From Ruminococcaceae bacterium UBA6353 (GTDB lineage: Bacteria > Bacillota > Clostridia > Oscillospirales > Acutalibacteraceae), in contig DJRT01000005.1 in the NCBI GenBank assembly GCA_002437905.1, positions 1 to 64,000 of the forward strand: 64,000 nt of DNA. Reading direction: 5' to 3'. The notes beneath the pieces were generated by a model that saw nothing but the letters and a program-made list of their open reading frames with translations, searched no databases and was not told the origin of the DNA. The translations under genes and the position numbers were made by a program. Each line of letters starts with the position of its first letter. Within the stretch, counting starts at the first letter, position 1. Shown here piece by piece: positions 9,052 through 18,299 of this stretch.

Positions 9052-9915
9052 ATGAGAGCAGCCGAAAACTGGAAAGACTATGAACTGCTGGATGCCTCCT
9101 GCGGGGAGCGCCTGGAGCGCTGGGGAGATATTCTGCTCATCCGGCCGGATCCGCAGGTGCTGTGGGATACCCCGCGCCGGGATGACCGCTGGCTGCGGGC
9201 ACATGCCCGCTACCACCGCTCCAATACCGGGGGCGGACAGTGGGAGCGGCTGCGGCCGCTGCCGGACAGCTGGCAGATCCGCTATGGGGAGCTATGCTTC
9301 GCGCTCAAGCCGATGGGTTTTAAGCACACCGGTCTTTTCCCGGAGCAGGCGGTCAACTGGGATACCATGGCCGGGTGGATCCGTGGGGCGGACCGCCCTA
9401 TCCGGGTGCTGAATCTGTTCGGCTACACCGGGGCGGCTACGCTGGCCTGTGTGGCCGCCGGCGCCCATGTGACCCATGTGGATGCCTCCAAGGGCATGGT
9501 GGCCTGGGGTAAGGAGAATGCGGTGCTGTCCGGCCTGGCTGACCGGCCGATGCGCTGGCTGGTGGATGATTGCGGCAAGTTTGTGCAGAGGGAGCTGCGC
9601 CGCGGCAATGTGTATGACGGGATCCTGATGGATCCCCCCTCCTACGGCCGTGGGCCGGGCGGCGAGGTGTGGAAGCTGGAGGAGCAAATCTATCCGCTGG
9701 TGGCGGAGTGCGTGAAGCTGCTCAGCGACCGGCCGCTGTTTTTCCTGATCAATTCGTATACCACGGGGCTTTCCCCCTCGGTGATGCAATATGTGCTCGG
9801 TAGTCTGCTGCCGTCGGGGCTGGGCGGTACGCTTTCGGCTGATGAGATCGGCCTGCCGGTGACCGCCAGCGGGCTGGTGCTGCCCTGCGGCGCCACCGCC
9901 ATGTGGCACGCATAA
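9052..9915 (+). CDS. Class I SAM-dependent methyltransferase (COG1092/RlmK-RlmI-like)
   Basis: A 287-residue methyltransferase. The SAM-binding motif I is NLFGYTGAATLA, the acidic motif II is HVDASKGMVAWGKENA, and motif IV is MDPPSYGRG, which is the DPP-S/A-Y/F signature of RNA cytosine-5/guanine-N2 methyltransferases of the RlmI/RlmK group. It lacks the PUA domain present in the RlmI-like paralogue near 60 kb. The N-terminal half carries an NTGGGQW stretch of unknown role. The target is probably rRNA, by family. The start ATG is 34 bp after glmM with an AAAGGA signal a little far upstream, so expression may depend on read-through. Confidence 0.82.
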   Translation: MRAAENWKDYELLDASCGERLERWGDILLIRPDPQVLWDTPRRDDRWLRAHARYHRSNTGGGQWERLRPLPDSWQIRYGELCFALKPMGFKHTGLFPEQAVNWDTMAGWIRGADRPIRVLNLFGYTGAATLACVAAGAHVTHVDASKGMVAWGKENAVLSGLADRPMRWLVDDCGKFVQRELRRGNVYDGILMDPPSYGRGPGGEVWKLEEQIYPLVAECVKLLSDRPLFFLINSYTTGLSPSVMQYVLGSLLPSGLGGTLSADEIGLPVTASGLVLPCGATAMWHA

Positions 9916-9952
9916 GCCCCCCTTGCAGGCAAAAAAAGAAAGGAGCAGGCAT

Positions 9953-10816
9953 ATGCCCATGCTGGTGGCGGATGGCGTCCGCTTTCAATACGATACCGAA
10001 GGCACCGGGGACAGCGCTGCGCCGCTGGCGCCGGCCGTGCTGCGCGGCATTGACCTGACGATCGAACAGGGCAGCTTTGTGGCCCTGCTGGGGCACAATG
10101 GCTCCGGCAAGTCTACTCTGGCCAAGCACTTTAATGCCATCCTGCTGCCCACCGGCGGCCGGGTGCTGGTGGAGGACATGGACACCGCGGATGAGGCCAA
10201 TACCTATGCGGTGCGCCGCCTGGTTGGTATGGTGCTGCAAAATCCCGATAACCAGCTGGTCTCCACCATTGTGGAGGAGGATGTTGCTTTCGGGCCGGAA
10301 AACCTCGGTGTGCCGCCGGCGGAAATCCGCCAGCGGGTGGATGAGGCGCTGGCAGCGGTGGATATGCTGGCCTACCGCGCCCATTCGCCGCACAAGCTTT
10401 CCGGCGGCCAGAAGCAGCGGGTCGCTATTGCCGGTGTGCTGGCTATGCACCCCGACTGTATCGTGCTGGACGAGCCGACCGCCATGCTGGATCCGCAGGG
10501 GCGGCGGGAGGTGCTGGATACTGTCTGCCGCCTGAATCGCGAACAGGGGATGACGGTGGTGCTGATTACCCACTATATGGAGGAGGCCGCCATGGCCGAC
10601 CGGGTGGTGGTGATTGACGACGGCCTGGTGCTGACCGACGGCACCCCGCGGCAGGTGTTTGCCGATGGCGACCGCCTGCGGGCGGTGGGGCTGGATGTGC
10701 CGCAGCCAACGGCGCTGTGTGCGGCGCTGCGGGCGCGCGGCATTGACCTGCCGGCGGATGTGCTGACCCCACAGGAGTGTGCGCAGGCGCTGCTGCACTG
10801 CCTGCACCGTGCATGA
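9953..10816 (+). CDS. ecfA1: ECF transporter ATP-binding protein EcfA1
   Basis: A 287-residue ATPase, the first of two that energise vitamin and micronutrient uptake by energy-coupling-factor transporters. Walker A GHNGSGKST, the Q-loop segment VGMVLQNPDNQLV typical of EcfA1, signature LSGGQKQRVAIAG, Walker B CIVLDEPTAMLDP and the switch His in LITHYMEEA are present. The ATG at 9953 sits behind AAAGGAGCAGG. It is followed by ecfA2 (25 bp) and ecfT, a standard order. There is no S component (substrate binder) here, so this is a shared group II module serving S components encoded elsewhere. Confidence 0.94.
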   Translation: MPMLVADGVRFQYDTEGTGDSAAPLAPAVLRGIDLTIEQGSFVALLGHNGSGKSTLAKHFNAILLPTGGRVLVEDMDTADEANTYAVRRLVGMVLQNPDNQLVSTIVEEDVAFGPENLGVPPAEIRQRVDEALAAVDMLAYRAHSPHKLSGGQKQRVAIAGVLAMHPDCIVLDEPTAMLDPQGRREVLDTVCRLNREQGMTVVLITHYMEEAAMADRVVVIDDGLVLTDGTPRQVFADGDRLRAVGLDVPQPTALCAALRARGIDLPADVLTPQECAQALLHCLHRA

Positions 10817-10841
10817 AGAAAACAGGAAAGGAGCGCCGGCC

Positions 10842-11705
10842 ATGGCTGTGCTGCAAACCGAAGAACTGACCTATACCTATGGCGCCGGCACCCCCTTTGA
10901 GCAGCAGGCGATCCGCCAGGTGTCCCTGACCACTGTGCCGGGTGAGCTGCTGGGCATCATCGGCCACACCGGCAGCGGAAAATCCACGCTGGTGCAGCAC
11001 CTGAACGGGCTGCTGCGGCCCACGGCCGGCCGGGTACTGCTGGACGGCGAGGACATCTGGGCCAACCCCAAGGAGATCCGCCGTATCCGTTTCCGGGTGG
11101 GCATGGTGTTCCAGTACCCGGAATATCAATTGTTTGAAGAAACGGTGGAAAAGGATATCGCCTTTGGCCCCCGCAACATGGGGCTGCCGGAGGAGGAGAT
11201 CGGCCGCCGTGTGCGGGAGGCTGCCGCGCTGGTCGGGCTGGATGAGGCGCTGCTGCCGAAATCCCCTTTCGATCTTTCCGGCGGCGAAAAGCGTCGTGCG
11301 GCGATCGCCGGCGTGATGGCGATGGAGCCGGAGATTCTCATTCTGGATGAGCCAACCGCCGGCCTGGATCCCCGTGGCCGGGAGCGGGTGCTGGAAATGA
11401 TCCGTCACTACCGGCAGCAGCGCAATACCACCGTGCTGCTGGTTTCCCACAGCATGGAGGATGTGGCACGGGTGGCCGACCGTGTGCTGGTGATGGAGCA
11501 CGGCCGTGTGGCTATGCTGGATACCGTGGAGCGGGTGTTCTCCCGTGCGGCGGAGCTGGAGGCCATGGGGCTGACCGTGCCGGCCGTGACCAAGGTGATG
11601 CTGCTGCTGCAGCAGCAGGGGCTGGATATCGGCACGGATGTGTATACTGTGCAGCAGGCGGTGGACCGGTTGCTGCCGCTGCTGGGGGGTGAGTCCCCAT
11701 GCTGA
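10842..11705 (+). CDS. ecfA2: ECF transporter ATP-binding protein EcfA2
   Basis: A 287-residue ATPase partner of EcfA1. Walker A GHTGSGKST, the EcfA2-type Q-loop GMVFQYPEYQLFEETVEKDI, signature LSGGEKRRAAIAGV and Walker B ILILDEPTAGLDP are all in place; the ExxLF and VEKDIAFGP stretch is characteristic of EcfA2. The ATG chosen follows AAAGGAGCGCC. Its end overlaps the ecfT start by 7 bases, so the two are probably translationally coupled. It forms the asymmetric ATPase dimer below EcfT in the membrane complex. Confidence 0.94.
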   Translation: MAVLQTEELTYTYGAGTPFEQQAIRQVSLTTVPGELLGIIGHTGSGKSTLVQHLNGLLRPTAGRVLLDGEDIWANPKEIRRIRFRVGMVFQYPEYQLFEETVEKDIAFGPRNMGLPEEEIGRRVREAAALVGLDEALLPKSPFDLSGGEKRRAAIAGVMAMEPEILILDEPTAGLDPRGRERVLEMIRHYRQQRNTTVLLVSHSMEDVARVADRVLVMEHGRVAMLDTVERVFSRAAELEAMGLTVPAVTKVMLLLQQQGLDIGTDVYTVQQAVDRLLPLLGGESPC

Positions 11706-12517
11706 AGGATATGACCATCGGCCAGTATTTCCCCGGCAGCTCCCTGCTGCACCGCATGGATCCGCGCATGAAGCTGTCGCTGACGGTGCTGTTTATGGTG
11801 CTGGTCTTTATCCCGCGCAATTGGTTCGGCATGGCGGCCGCTGCCGCGTTCCTGTGTGCGATTGTGGTGCTTTCCCACCTGCCGGTACGGCTGCTGTGGC
11901 GCAGCGTGCGCCCGATCATGCTGATCGTGCTGATCACCTCCCTGCTGAATATGTTTTATGTTACCGGTGGACGGCCGCTGCTGGATGTGGGCTTTATCCA
12001 CATCACCACCCGCGGGGTGAATACTGCCGCCTTCATGGCGGTGCGGATTGTCTGCCTGATTGCCGGCAGTTCACTGCTGACCTATACCACTACCCCCACC
12101 GCATTGACCGATGCGATGGAATATCTGCTGCATCCGCTGGAGTTTGTGCGCGTGAATGTGCATGAGCTGGCGATGATGATGACCATTGCCCTGCGCTTTA
12201 TCCCAACGCTGATGGAGGAGACGGATAAGATCATGTCGGCGCAGAAGGCGCGCGGCGCCGATCTGGAAAGCGGCGGTCTGATCCAACGGGTACGGGCGCT
12301 GGTGCCGGTGCTGATCCCGCTGTTTGTCTCCTCCTTCCGCCGGGCGTATGAGCTGGCGATGGCGATGGAGTGCCGCTGCTATCAGGGCGGCAAGGGACGC
12401 ACCCGTATGAAGCAGCTGCGCACCGCCCCCCGCGATTGGGTGGCGCTGGCTGTGTGCCTGCTGGTGCTGGGCGGTCTGATTGGCCTGAATGTGGCCTTTG
12501 GCTCGGTGCTGAAGTAA
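11699..12517 (+). CDS. ecfT: ECF transporter transmembrane scaffold EcfT
   Basis: A 272-residue integral membrane protein that links the two ATPases to exchangeable S components. It has five or six membrane helices, and the two coupling-helix motifs expected to bind the ATPases: SAQKARGADLESG and AMAMECRCYQGG (the Ala-Arg-Gly motif and its diverged second copy). The N-terminal GSSLLHRMDPRMKL segment is also typical. It overlaps ecfA2 by 7 bases and is followed by truA after 27 bp, the common Firmicutes arrangement. Confidence 0.94.
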   Translation: MLKDMTIGQYFPGSSLLHRMDPRMKLSLTVLFMVLVFIPRNWFGMAAAAAFLCAIVVLSHLPVRLLWRSVRPIMLIVLITSLLNMFYVTGGRPLLDVGFIHITTRGVNTAAFMAVRIVCLIAGSSLLTYTTTPTALTDAMEYLLHPLEFVRVNVHELAMMMTIALRFIPTLMEETDKIMSAQKARGADLESGGLIQRVRALVPVLIPLFVSSFRRAYELAMAMECRCYQGGKGRTRMKQLRTAPRDWVALAVCLLVLGGLIGLNVAFGSVLK

Positions 12518-12544
12518 AGGACGGGAGAAAAGGGGGAGGCTGCC

Positions 12545-13324
12545 ATGCAGCGGTTGCTGCTGACGCTGCGGTACGATGGTACCGCCTACCATGGCTGGCA
12601 GGTGCAGCCGAACGCCGTCACCGTGCAGCAGACGCTGCAGGATGCCATTGAGGCGGTGACCGGCGTGCGTGCCGGTGTGACCGGCTGCAGCCGCACCGAT
12701 GCAGGTGTGCATGCGGATATGTTCTGCTGCTGCTTTGATACGGCCAGCCCCCTGCGGGGGGATAAGCTGGCCAGCGCCCTCAATTTTCACCTGCCGCCGG
12801 ATATCGCCGTGTACGGTGTGCAGCCGGTGGCGGCGGATTTCCATCCGCGGTATGATGCCCGCGGCAAGCGGTATGTCTACCGTATATGGAACGGTACGCA
12901 GCGCCACCCGGTCTATGACCGCTATGCCCTGCACCGCAACCGGCCGCTGGATACGGCGCTGCTGGATCAGGCGGCGGCGGCCTATGTGGGTACGCACGAT
13001 TTTGCCGCTTTCTGCGCTGCCGGCAGTGATGTGCAGGGGACGGTGCGCACTGTGCGCCTGTCCCGTGTGCAGCGGCAGGGGGAATTGGTCACCTATACCG
13101 TGGAGGCGGATGGTTTTCTGTACAATATGGTGCGCATTATGGTGGGCACATTGCTGGATATTGCCGCCGGGCGGCTGCCGCCCGATGCCATTCCGACGAT
13201 CCTGCGCGGCGGCGACCGCGCAGCGGCCGGCGCCACGGCACCGGCCAAGGGGCTGTGCCTGCAGCGGGTATTTTACAATTTTGACCGAGAGGAGGCGCCG
13301 GTATGGCCGAACAACTGCCCGTAG
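12545..13324 (+). CDS. truA: tRNA pseudouridine synthase A
   Basis: A 259-residue enzyme that makes pseudouridine at positions 38-40 of the anticodon arm of tRNA. The catalytic Asp52 lies in the invariant CSRTDAGVHA motif; YDGTAYHGWQ at the N-terminus and the FLYNMVRIMVGTLLDIA motif near the C-terminus are also characteristic. The start ATG is behind GGGGGAGGC. Its 3' end overlaps the next gene by 22 bases, which suggests coupled translation. The linkage to ecfT is conserved in Firmicutes. Confidence 0.95.
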   Translation: MQRLLLTLRYDGTAYHGWQVQPNAVTVQQTLQDAIEAVTGVRAGVTGCSRTDAGVHADMFCCCFDTASPLRGDKLASALNFHLPPDIAVYGVQPVAADFHPRYDARGKRYVYRIWNGTQRHPVYDRYALHRNRPLDTALLDQAAAAYVGTHDFAAFCAAGSDVQGTVRTVRLSRVQRQGELVTYTVEADGFLYNMVRIMVGTLLDIAAGRLPPDAIPTILRGGDRAAAGATAPAKGLCLQRVFYNFDREEAPVWPNNCP

Positions 13325-14541
13325 ATCTGTCAGGAGAGTCACTGCCGCCTTCGGAGCAATCGCCGCAGCAGCGGGAAGAGCTGCGCCGGCGCCGGCGCCG
13401 GCGGGCACGCCGCCGGACGCTGCGGCGGCTGCTGGGTCTGCTGCTGGTGGCTGTGGTGGCGTTTCTGCTGTGGAAGAACTGGGATACGGTGGCACCGGAT
13501 AAGCTGCTGGCGCGTCTGCAGGACTCCATGAACAACACCGGCGACGGCTGGCCGGTGGATATTGCCGGCACCAATGTGACCGGCCTTGTGCGGGTGCCCG
13601 GTACTGCCGGCTTTTCCGGCTATACGGCCACCCTTGGCGACAGCTATCTGGTGTATTATAATGACAAGGGCAGCGAGGCAACCCGCTATCCCTGCAGCTA
13701 TTCCTCGGCGGTGCTGCGCAGCGCCGGCAAATATGCCCTGCTGGCGGAGCAGAACGGCCGCCGGGTGCAGCTGACCACCCGCACGGCCAAGCTGCTTGAC
13801 CTGACGGCGGAGGAGAAGATCCTCTCCGCCGCGGTGAACGAAAAAGGGCAGTTCGCCCTGCTGACCCAGGGTCCGCAGGGCTATACCGTGCAGGTGACGG
13901 TGTATGACCGCAAGGGAGCCACACTGTATTCCCGCAGCCGTAAGCTGCTGGCCACCGAGGTGGCGCTTTCTGCCGACGGCAGCCAGGTGGCGCTGCTGAG
14001 CGTGAAGGCGGAAAACGGTATACTGCAGACGGTGGTCGAGAGCTTTTCGCTTACCTCGGCGGACACCGAGGCGGTCAATTCCTACACAGCGCAGGATACC
14101 CTGCTGTACCGGCTGGCCTATCTGAACGGCAACCGGCTGGCTGCGGTGGGGGAAACGGGGGCACTGGTGCTGGATGCCGCCGGCGCCCAGCCGCAGATCT
14201 ATGACAGCGGCACGGCGCGCGTGCTGGGCTATGCAGCCGGCAATGGCACGCTGGCATTGGCGCTGCGTGACTATGGTGATACGGCCGGCGGCCGTGTGGT
14301 GGTGCTGGATCAAGCTGCCGCAGAGTGCTGCACGGTGGATTTTTCCGGCGAATTTCGGCACATTTCGGCTGATGGGGACAGCTACCTGCTGCTGACCGAC
14401 AGCCGGGTACAGCAGATCACCCGCACCGGCGCCGGCAAGGCGGCGGATGTGGCGGCAGACGGGCAGAAGGCGGTGCTTGCCTCCGGCGGCACAGCGGTGG
14501 TATTGGGGCTTAGTACAGTGCAGGCCTATGAGCTGCACTGA
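13303..14541 (+). CDS. DUF5711-like membrane-anchored beta-propeller protein
   Basis: A 412-residue protein with a very basic cytoplasmic N-terminus (a run of Arg at about 27-41), one membrane helix (LLGLLLVAVVAFLLW, about 43-57), and an extracytoplasmic domain of repeated short beta-strand units (for example LGDSYLVYYND, SADGSQVALLS and ADGDSYLLLTDS), which look like propeller blades. This matches the DUF5711 proteins seen in Clostridia, which have no known function. The start ATG lies inside the truA end, behind GAGAGGAGG. A CvpA-family gene follows 31 bp later. Family assignment is from memory of the pattern and moderate. Confidence 0.7.
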   Translation: MAEQLPVDLSGESLPPSEQSPQQREELRRRRRRRARRRTLRRLLGLLLVAVVAFLLWKNWDTVAPDKLLARLQDSMNNTGDGWPVDIAGTNVTGLVRVPGTAGFSGYTATLGDSYLVYYNDKGSEATRYPCSYSSAVLRSAGKYALLAEQNGRRVQLTTRTAKLLDLTAEEKILSAAVNEKGQFALLTQGPQGYTVQVTVYDRKGATLYSRSRKLLATEVALSADGSQVALLSVKAENGILQTVVESFSLTSADTEAVNSYTAQDTLLYRLAYLNGNRLAAVGETGALVLDAAGAQPQIYDSGTARVLGYAAGNGTLALALRDYGDTAGGRVVVLDQAAAECCTVDFSGEFRHISADGDSYLLLTDSRVQQITRTGAGKAADVAADGQKAVLASGGTAVVLGLSTVQAYELH

Positions 14542-14572
14542 AAAAAACAACATAACCGGGAGGTAATTGGAA

Positions 14573-15307
14573 ATGGTATATGTATTGGATGCGCTGGTGG
14601 TGCTGGTGTTCCTGTTTGCCATATGGCGCGGATACCGGCAGGGCTTTATCAAGGCGATGACCGATCTGGCAGCGTTCGCGGTGGCAGTGGCGGTGGCAAT
14701 GACCTGCAGCATGCCGGTTGCTACCTGGCTGTATGATAAGCAGATCGGCCCTTCTCTGGAGGTAAGCATTGCCCAGAAGGCCGAGTCGATGGCGACCTCT
14801 GCCGCCGATAATACGGTGGATACCGTGGTGGCCGTGCTGCCCGATTTTGTGAAGAACACGCTGGAGCTGCAGGGCATGACCAGCAGCGAGGCCATCCGCA
14901 GCTCTCTGCCCGGAATTGACACGGCCGATGTGCAGCAGATGGCGGCACAGGTGACCGAAAGCGTGGTGCGTCCGGTGGTGATCCCGCTGCTGAAGGTGCT
15001 GGTGACGCTGGTGCTGATCGTGCTGGTCAGTGTGCTGGTGCGCATTCTGCTGGGTGTGCTGGATAAGGTATTCAAGCTGCCGCTGCTGCGGCAGTTCAAC
15101 CGGGCGCTGGGCATCATTCCGGGTGTGATCAACGGTGTGATTGCCGTACTGGTGCTGACAGCGGTGATCGGTGTGATCGCCATGTTCTCGGCCCCGGATG
15201 CGCTGATCAACCAGAGCCTTGTGGATAATGCGCCGGTCATCGGACGGATCCTGGGGATTAACCCCCTGATGAAGGCGCTGTTCAAGCTGATCCCTGTTGC
15301 CGGATAA
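14573..15307 (+). CDS. CvpA family membrane protein
   Basis: A 244-residue protein with an N-terminal CvpA-type module: hydrophobic helix VLDALVVLVFLFAIW, the RGYRQGFIKAM motif that marks the family, then further helices, an acidic extracytoplasmic stretch (residues about 60-125) and a C-terminal pair of helices. CvpA proteins were named for colicin V production in Escherichia coli, but in Firmicutes they are general membrane proteins of unclear role in envelope stress or secretion. The ATG at 14573 lies 8 bases after GGGAGGT; a TTG two codons upstream is less well placed. Confidence 0.82.
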   Translation: MVYVLDALVVLVFLFAIWRGYRQGFIKAMTDLAAFAVAVAVAMTCSMPVATWLYDKQIGPSLEVSIAQKAESMATSAADNTVDTVVAVLPDFVKNTLELQGMTSSEAIRSSLPGIDTADVQQMAAQVTESVVRPVVIPLLKVLVTLVLIVLVSVLVRILLGVLDKVFKLPLLRQFNRALGIIPGVINGVIAVLVLTAVIGVIAMFSAPDALINQSLVDNAPVIGRILGINPLMKALFKLIPVAG

Positions 15308-15339
15308 ATCCGGTGTAATCCGAATGTAGGCGGTGTAAT

Positions 15340-15933
15340 ATGCAGGTATTGAATGTTTCCTGGAAGTGGAATGTCCCGAATTCGCTGTCCCTGCTGCGGC
15401 TGGCGCTGGTACCGGCCTTTGCCGTGCTGTACCTGATGCAGCGGGACCTGTGGGCGTTTGCCCTGCTGGCGGTGTCCGGCCTGACCGACTGCCTGGACGG
15501 CTTTATCGCCCGGCGGTTTAACCAGATCACCGATTGCGGCAAGCTGCTGGATCCGCTGGCGGATAAGCTGACACAGGTAACGGTGGTGATCTGCCTGACC
15601 ACACGCTATCCGCAGGTGCTGCCGCTGACCATCATCTGCTTTGTTAAGGAGTTGTGCCAGGGCATCGGCGGGATCATCCTGCTGCGTGGGCGCTGCGAGG
15701 TGCGCGGTGCCAAGTGGTTTGGCAAGGTCTCCACGGTGGTCTTTTATCTGTGTATGCTGGCGATCGTGCTGTGGAACAGCGTGATGCCCGCGTGGGTGTT
15801 CTGGCTGCTGGTCAGCGTGGCCTGCGTTACCACCCTGTGCGCCTTTTTCGGCTACCTGCGTATTTTTCTACAAATCAGCCGAAAGGAAAAGGCCGACCCC
15901 TCCGCCCCCGCGGCGCAGACAGAGAAAGGTTGA
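15340..15933 (+). CDS. CDP-alcohol phosphatidyltransferase (PgsA-like)
   Basis: A 197-residue integral membrane enzyme of phospholipid synthesis. The CDP-alcohol transferase signature D-x2-D-G-x2-A-R-x8-G-x3-D-x3-D is seen in TDCLDGFIARRF through CGKLLDPLADK (residues about 47-78). It has five or six hydrophobic helices. Proteins of this size are most often phosphatidylglycerophosphate synthases, but Clostridia carry several paralogues, including cardiolipin-type enzymes, so the alcohol acceptor is not certain. It lies between cvpA (32 bp) and clpE (9 bp). Confidence 0.85.
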   Translation: MQVLNVSWKWNVPNSLSLLRLALVPAFAVLYLMQRDLWAFALLAVSGLTDCLDGFIARRFNQITDCGKLLDPLADKLTQVTVVICLTTRYPQVLPLTIICFVKELCQGIGGIILLRGRCEVRGAKWFGKVSTVVFYLCMLAIVLWNSVMPAWVFWLLVSVACVTTLCAFFGYLRIFLQISRKEKADPSAPAAQTEKG

Positions 15934-15942
15934 TAGAAAACA

Positions 15943-18225
15943 ATGATGATGTGTACCCGATGCAAGAAACGGCCGGCTGTGGTGTTCGTTACCCGTGTGG
16001 ATAACGGCCAGAGCTTCAATGAGGGCTATTGCCTCTCCTGCGCCAAGGAGCTGGGGATCCAGCCGGTCAATGATATGCTGCAGAAATTCGGCATCAGTGA
16101 CGAGGATATGGAGCAGATGAACCAGCAGATGGAGGAGATGATGGCCGAAAACGGCGAGGATGGCGATGAGGGCTTCTCGCCGGGTGGCGCACCGGTTTTT
16201 CCGTTTCTGCAAAATCTGTTCGGCGGGCAGGCAAAAGCCGGCGACCGTGAACCGGTAGAGGGGACGCCGGTGGAGGACACCGCCGCACCGAAAAAAGAAA
16301 AGAAAGATAAAAAGCGGAAATTTCTCGGCCTGTACTGCAGCGATCTGACCGCCCGCGCACGGCGCGGTGAGCTGGATCGCACCGTTGGCCGGGAGCGGGA
16401 GACCGACCGGGTGATCCAGATCCTGTGCCGCCGCACCAAGAACAATCCCTGCCTGATCGGTGAGCCGGGTGTGGGCAAAACGGCCATTGCCGAGGGGCTG
16501 GCCATGCGCATTGCGGCGGGCGAGGTGCCGCCGCGTCTGCAGGATAAGGAGCTGCATTTGCTGGATCTGACGGCGCTGGTGGCCGGCACCCAGTTCCGCG
16601 GACAGTTTGAAAGCCGCATCAAGGGACTGATTGAGGAGGTACGCGCGGCCGGCAATATCATCCTCTTTATTGACGAGGTGCACACGCTGGTTGGCACCGG
16701 CGATTCGGAGGGCAGCATGTCCGCAGCCAATATCCTCAAGCCGGCGCTGTCCCGTGGGGAGATCCAGGTGATCGGCGCCACCACCTTTGATGAATACCGC
16801 AAGCATATCGAAAAGGATGCCGCACTGGAGCGGCGCTTTCAGCCGGTGACGGTGGAGGAGCCGTCGGCACAGGCAGCCTTTGAGATCCTGCACGGGGTGC
16901 GGGAATACTATGAGCATTACCACGGTGTGAAGGTGAGCGACCGGGTGCTGCGGCAGGCGGTGGCGCTGTCCGAACGGTATATCACCGACCGGTATCTGCC
17001 GGATAAGGCGATCGACCTGCTGGATGAGGCCTGTGCCGCCACGGCGCTGGCCAACAAGCAGGCGGATGAATATGCCCGGCTGTGCAAGGAGGAAAAGCGC
17101 CTGCAGCAGACAGAGGAATCGGCCATGGCGGAGGAGAGCGTCGACTATGAGGCGCTGGCCAATGTGCGGGCGCAGCTGATGCAGACCCAGCAGAAGGCTG
17201 AGGCGCTCCGCCCGGCGGCCACCGAGGCTCCGGTGACCGAGGCGGCGCTGGCGCGGGTGATCGAGCTGTGGACGGGTATCCCGGCCTCCCGTGTGCAGGA
17301 GAGTGAGCTTGGCCGGCTGGCGCACCTGGAGGAGCACCTGCGGGCCAAGGTGATCGGGCAGGAGGAAGCGGTGCAGGCTGTGGCCGCCGCCATCCGCCGC
17401 AGCCGGGTGCAGATCAGTCCCCGCCGCCGCCCGGCCAGCTTTATCTTCGTTGGCCCCACCGGCGTGGGCAAGACCGAGCTGGTCAAGGTGCTGGCCGCCG
17501 AGCTGTTTGATACACCGGAGACCCTGATCCGGCTGGATATGTCCGAATTTATGGAAAAGCATGCGGTATCCCGCATTGTGGGTTCGCCCCCCGGCTATGT
17601 CGGCTATGACGAGGCCGGCCAGCTGACGGAAAAGGTGCGGCGTAAGCCCTATTCGGTGATTTTGTTTGATGAGATCGAAAAGGCGCACCCCGATGTGCTG
17701 AATATCCTGCTGCAGATTCTGGACGAGGGGCGCGTGACCGATGCGCACGGCCGGGTGGTCAACTTTGAGAACACGGTGATCGTGATGACCTCCAATGCTG
17801 GCAGCGGCCTGCATGATACACTGATGGGCTTCGGTAAGACCCAAAGCGACGCCGGTAAGGAGAAGGCGGTCAAGGCGTTGAGCGATTTCCTGCGGCCGGA
17901 ATTTATCGGCCGTGTGGATGAGGTGGTGTATTTCCGTCCGCTGAGCGTGGAGGACTACGCGGCCATCGCCCGGCTGCTGCTGACCGAGCTGCAGGGGCCG
18001 CTGGAGGAGCGCGGCATCACTCTGACCTTTACGGATGAGGTGCTGACGGCTCTGGCACAGGCCTCCCACGGCGGCAAACGGGGCGCGCGCGATCTGCGTA
18101 CGGCTATCCGCCGGCAGGTGGAGGATCCGCTGGCCGAGGCGCTGGTGCGCCGTTTTGATGATCCGCCGACAACCGCAGCCCTGACGGTGGATGCCGCCGG
18201 CGCGGTGAGCCTGAGCGTGCAATGA
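15943..18225 (+). CDS. clpE: ClpE-like AAA+ unfoldase with N-terminal zinc finger
   Basis: A 760-residue class I Clp ATPase. The N-terminus is a zinc-binding Cys4 finger (Cys4, Cys7, Cys30, Cys33; spacing C-x2-C-x22-C-x2-C as in ClpE) rather than the double Clp-N domain of ClpC/ClpA. An acidic linker follows, then AAA module 1 (Walker A GEPGVGKTA, Walker B LFIDEVHTLVG) and module 2 (Walker A GPTGVGKTE, Walker B LFDEIEKAHP). MGF in LMGFGKT sits where ClpP-docking loops lie, so it probably feeds ClpP. The middle domain is short and has no clear UVR motif. It is the last gene of a plus-strand run ending at a strong terminator. No CtsR operator was seen upstream. Confidence 0.88.
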   Translation: MMMCTRCKKRPAVVFVTRVDNGQSFNEGYCLSCAKELGIQPVNDMLQKFGISDEDMEQMNQQMEEMMAENGEDGDEGFSPGGAPVFPFLQNLFGGQAKAGDREPVEGTPVEDTAAPKKEKKDKKRKFLGLYCSDLTARARRGELDRTVGRERETDRVIQILCRRTKNNPCLIGEPGVGKTAIAEGLAMRIAAGEVPPRLQDKELHLLDLTALVAGTQFRGQFESRIKGLIEEVRAAGNIILFIDEVHTLVGTGDSEGSMSAANILKPALSRGEIQVIGATTFDEYRKHIEKDAALERRFQPVTVEEPSAQAAFEILHGVREYYEHYHGVKVSDRVLRQAVALSERYITDRYLPDKAIDLLDEACAATALANKQADEYARLCKEEKRLQQTEESAMAEESVDYEALANVRAQLMQTQQKAEALRPAATEAPVTEAALARVIELWTGIPASRVQESELGRLAHLEEHLRAKVIGQEEAVQAVAAAIRRSRVQISPRRRPASFIFVGPTGVGKTELVKVLAAELFDTPETLIRLDMSEFMEKHAVSRIVGSPPGYVGYDEAGQLTEKVRRKPYSVILFDEIEKAHPDVLNILLQILDEGRVTDAHGRVVNFENTVIVMTSNAGSGLHDTLMGFGKTQSDAGKEKAVKALSDFLRPEFIGRVDEVVYFRPLSVEDYAAIARLLLTELQGPLEERGITLTFTDEVLTALAQASHGGKRGARDLRTAIRRQVEDPLAEALVRRFDDPPTTAALTVDAAGAVSLSVQ

Positions 18226-18235
18226 TCCAGCAATG

Positions 18236-18280
18236 AAAAACCCGACTCCGCAAGGCATTTGCCTTGCGGAGTCGGGTTTT
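18236..18280. terminator. Strong bidirectional terminator between clpE and the deaminase operon
   Basis: A stem of about 20 bp (AACCCGACTCCGCAAGGCA with its complement) has a 3-nt loop, flanked by A-run and T-run, so it can end transcription from both converging units. Confidence 0.93.
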
Positions 18281-18299
18281 ATGCTTTTTCGGGTACGGG

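Noticed and set aside
12071..13924. A 617-residue minus-strand frame opposite ecfT, truA and the DUF5711-like gene
   Set aside because: All three plus-strand genes are certain or likely, and the antisense product has no motif; a GC-driven artefact.
13339..15285. A 648-residue minus-strand frame opposite the DUF5711-like and CvpA genes
   Set aside because: The plus strand encodes membrane helices with family motifs and good ribosome binding sites; the antisense product is Ser/Thr/His-rich without features.
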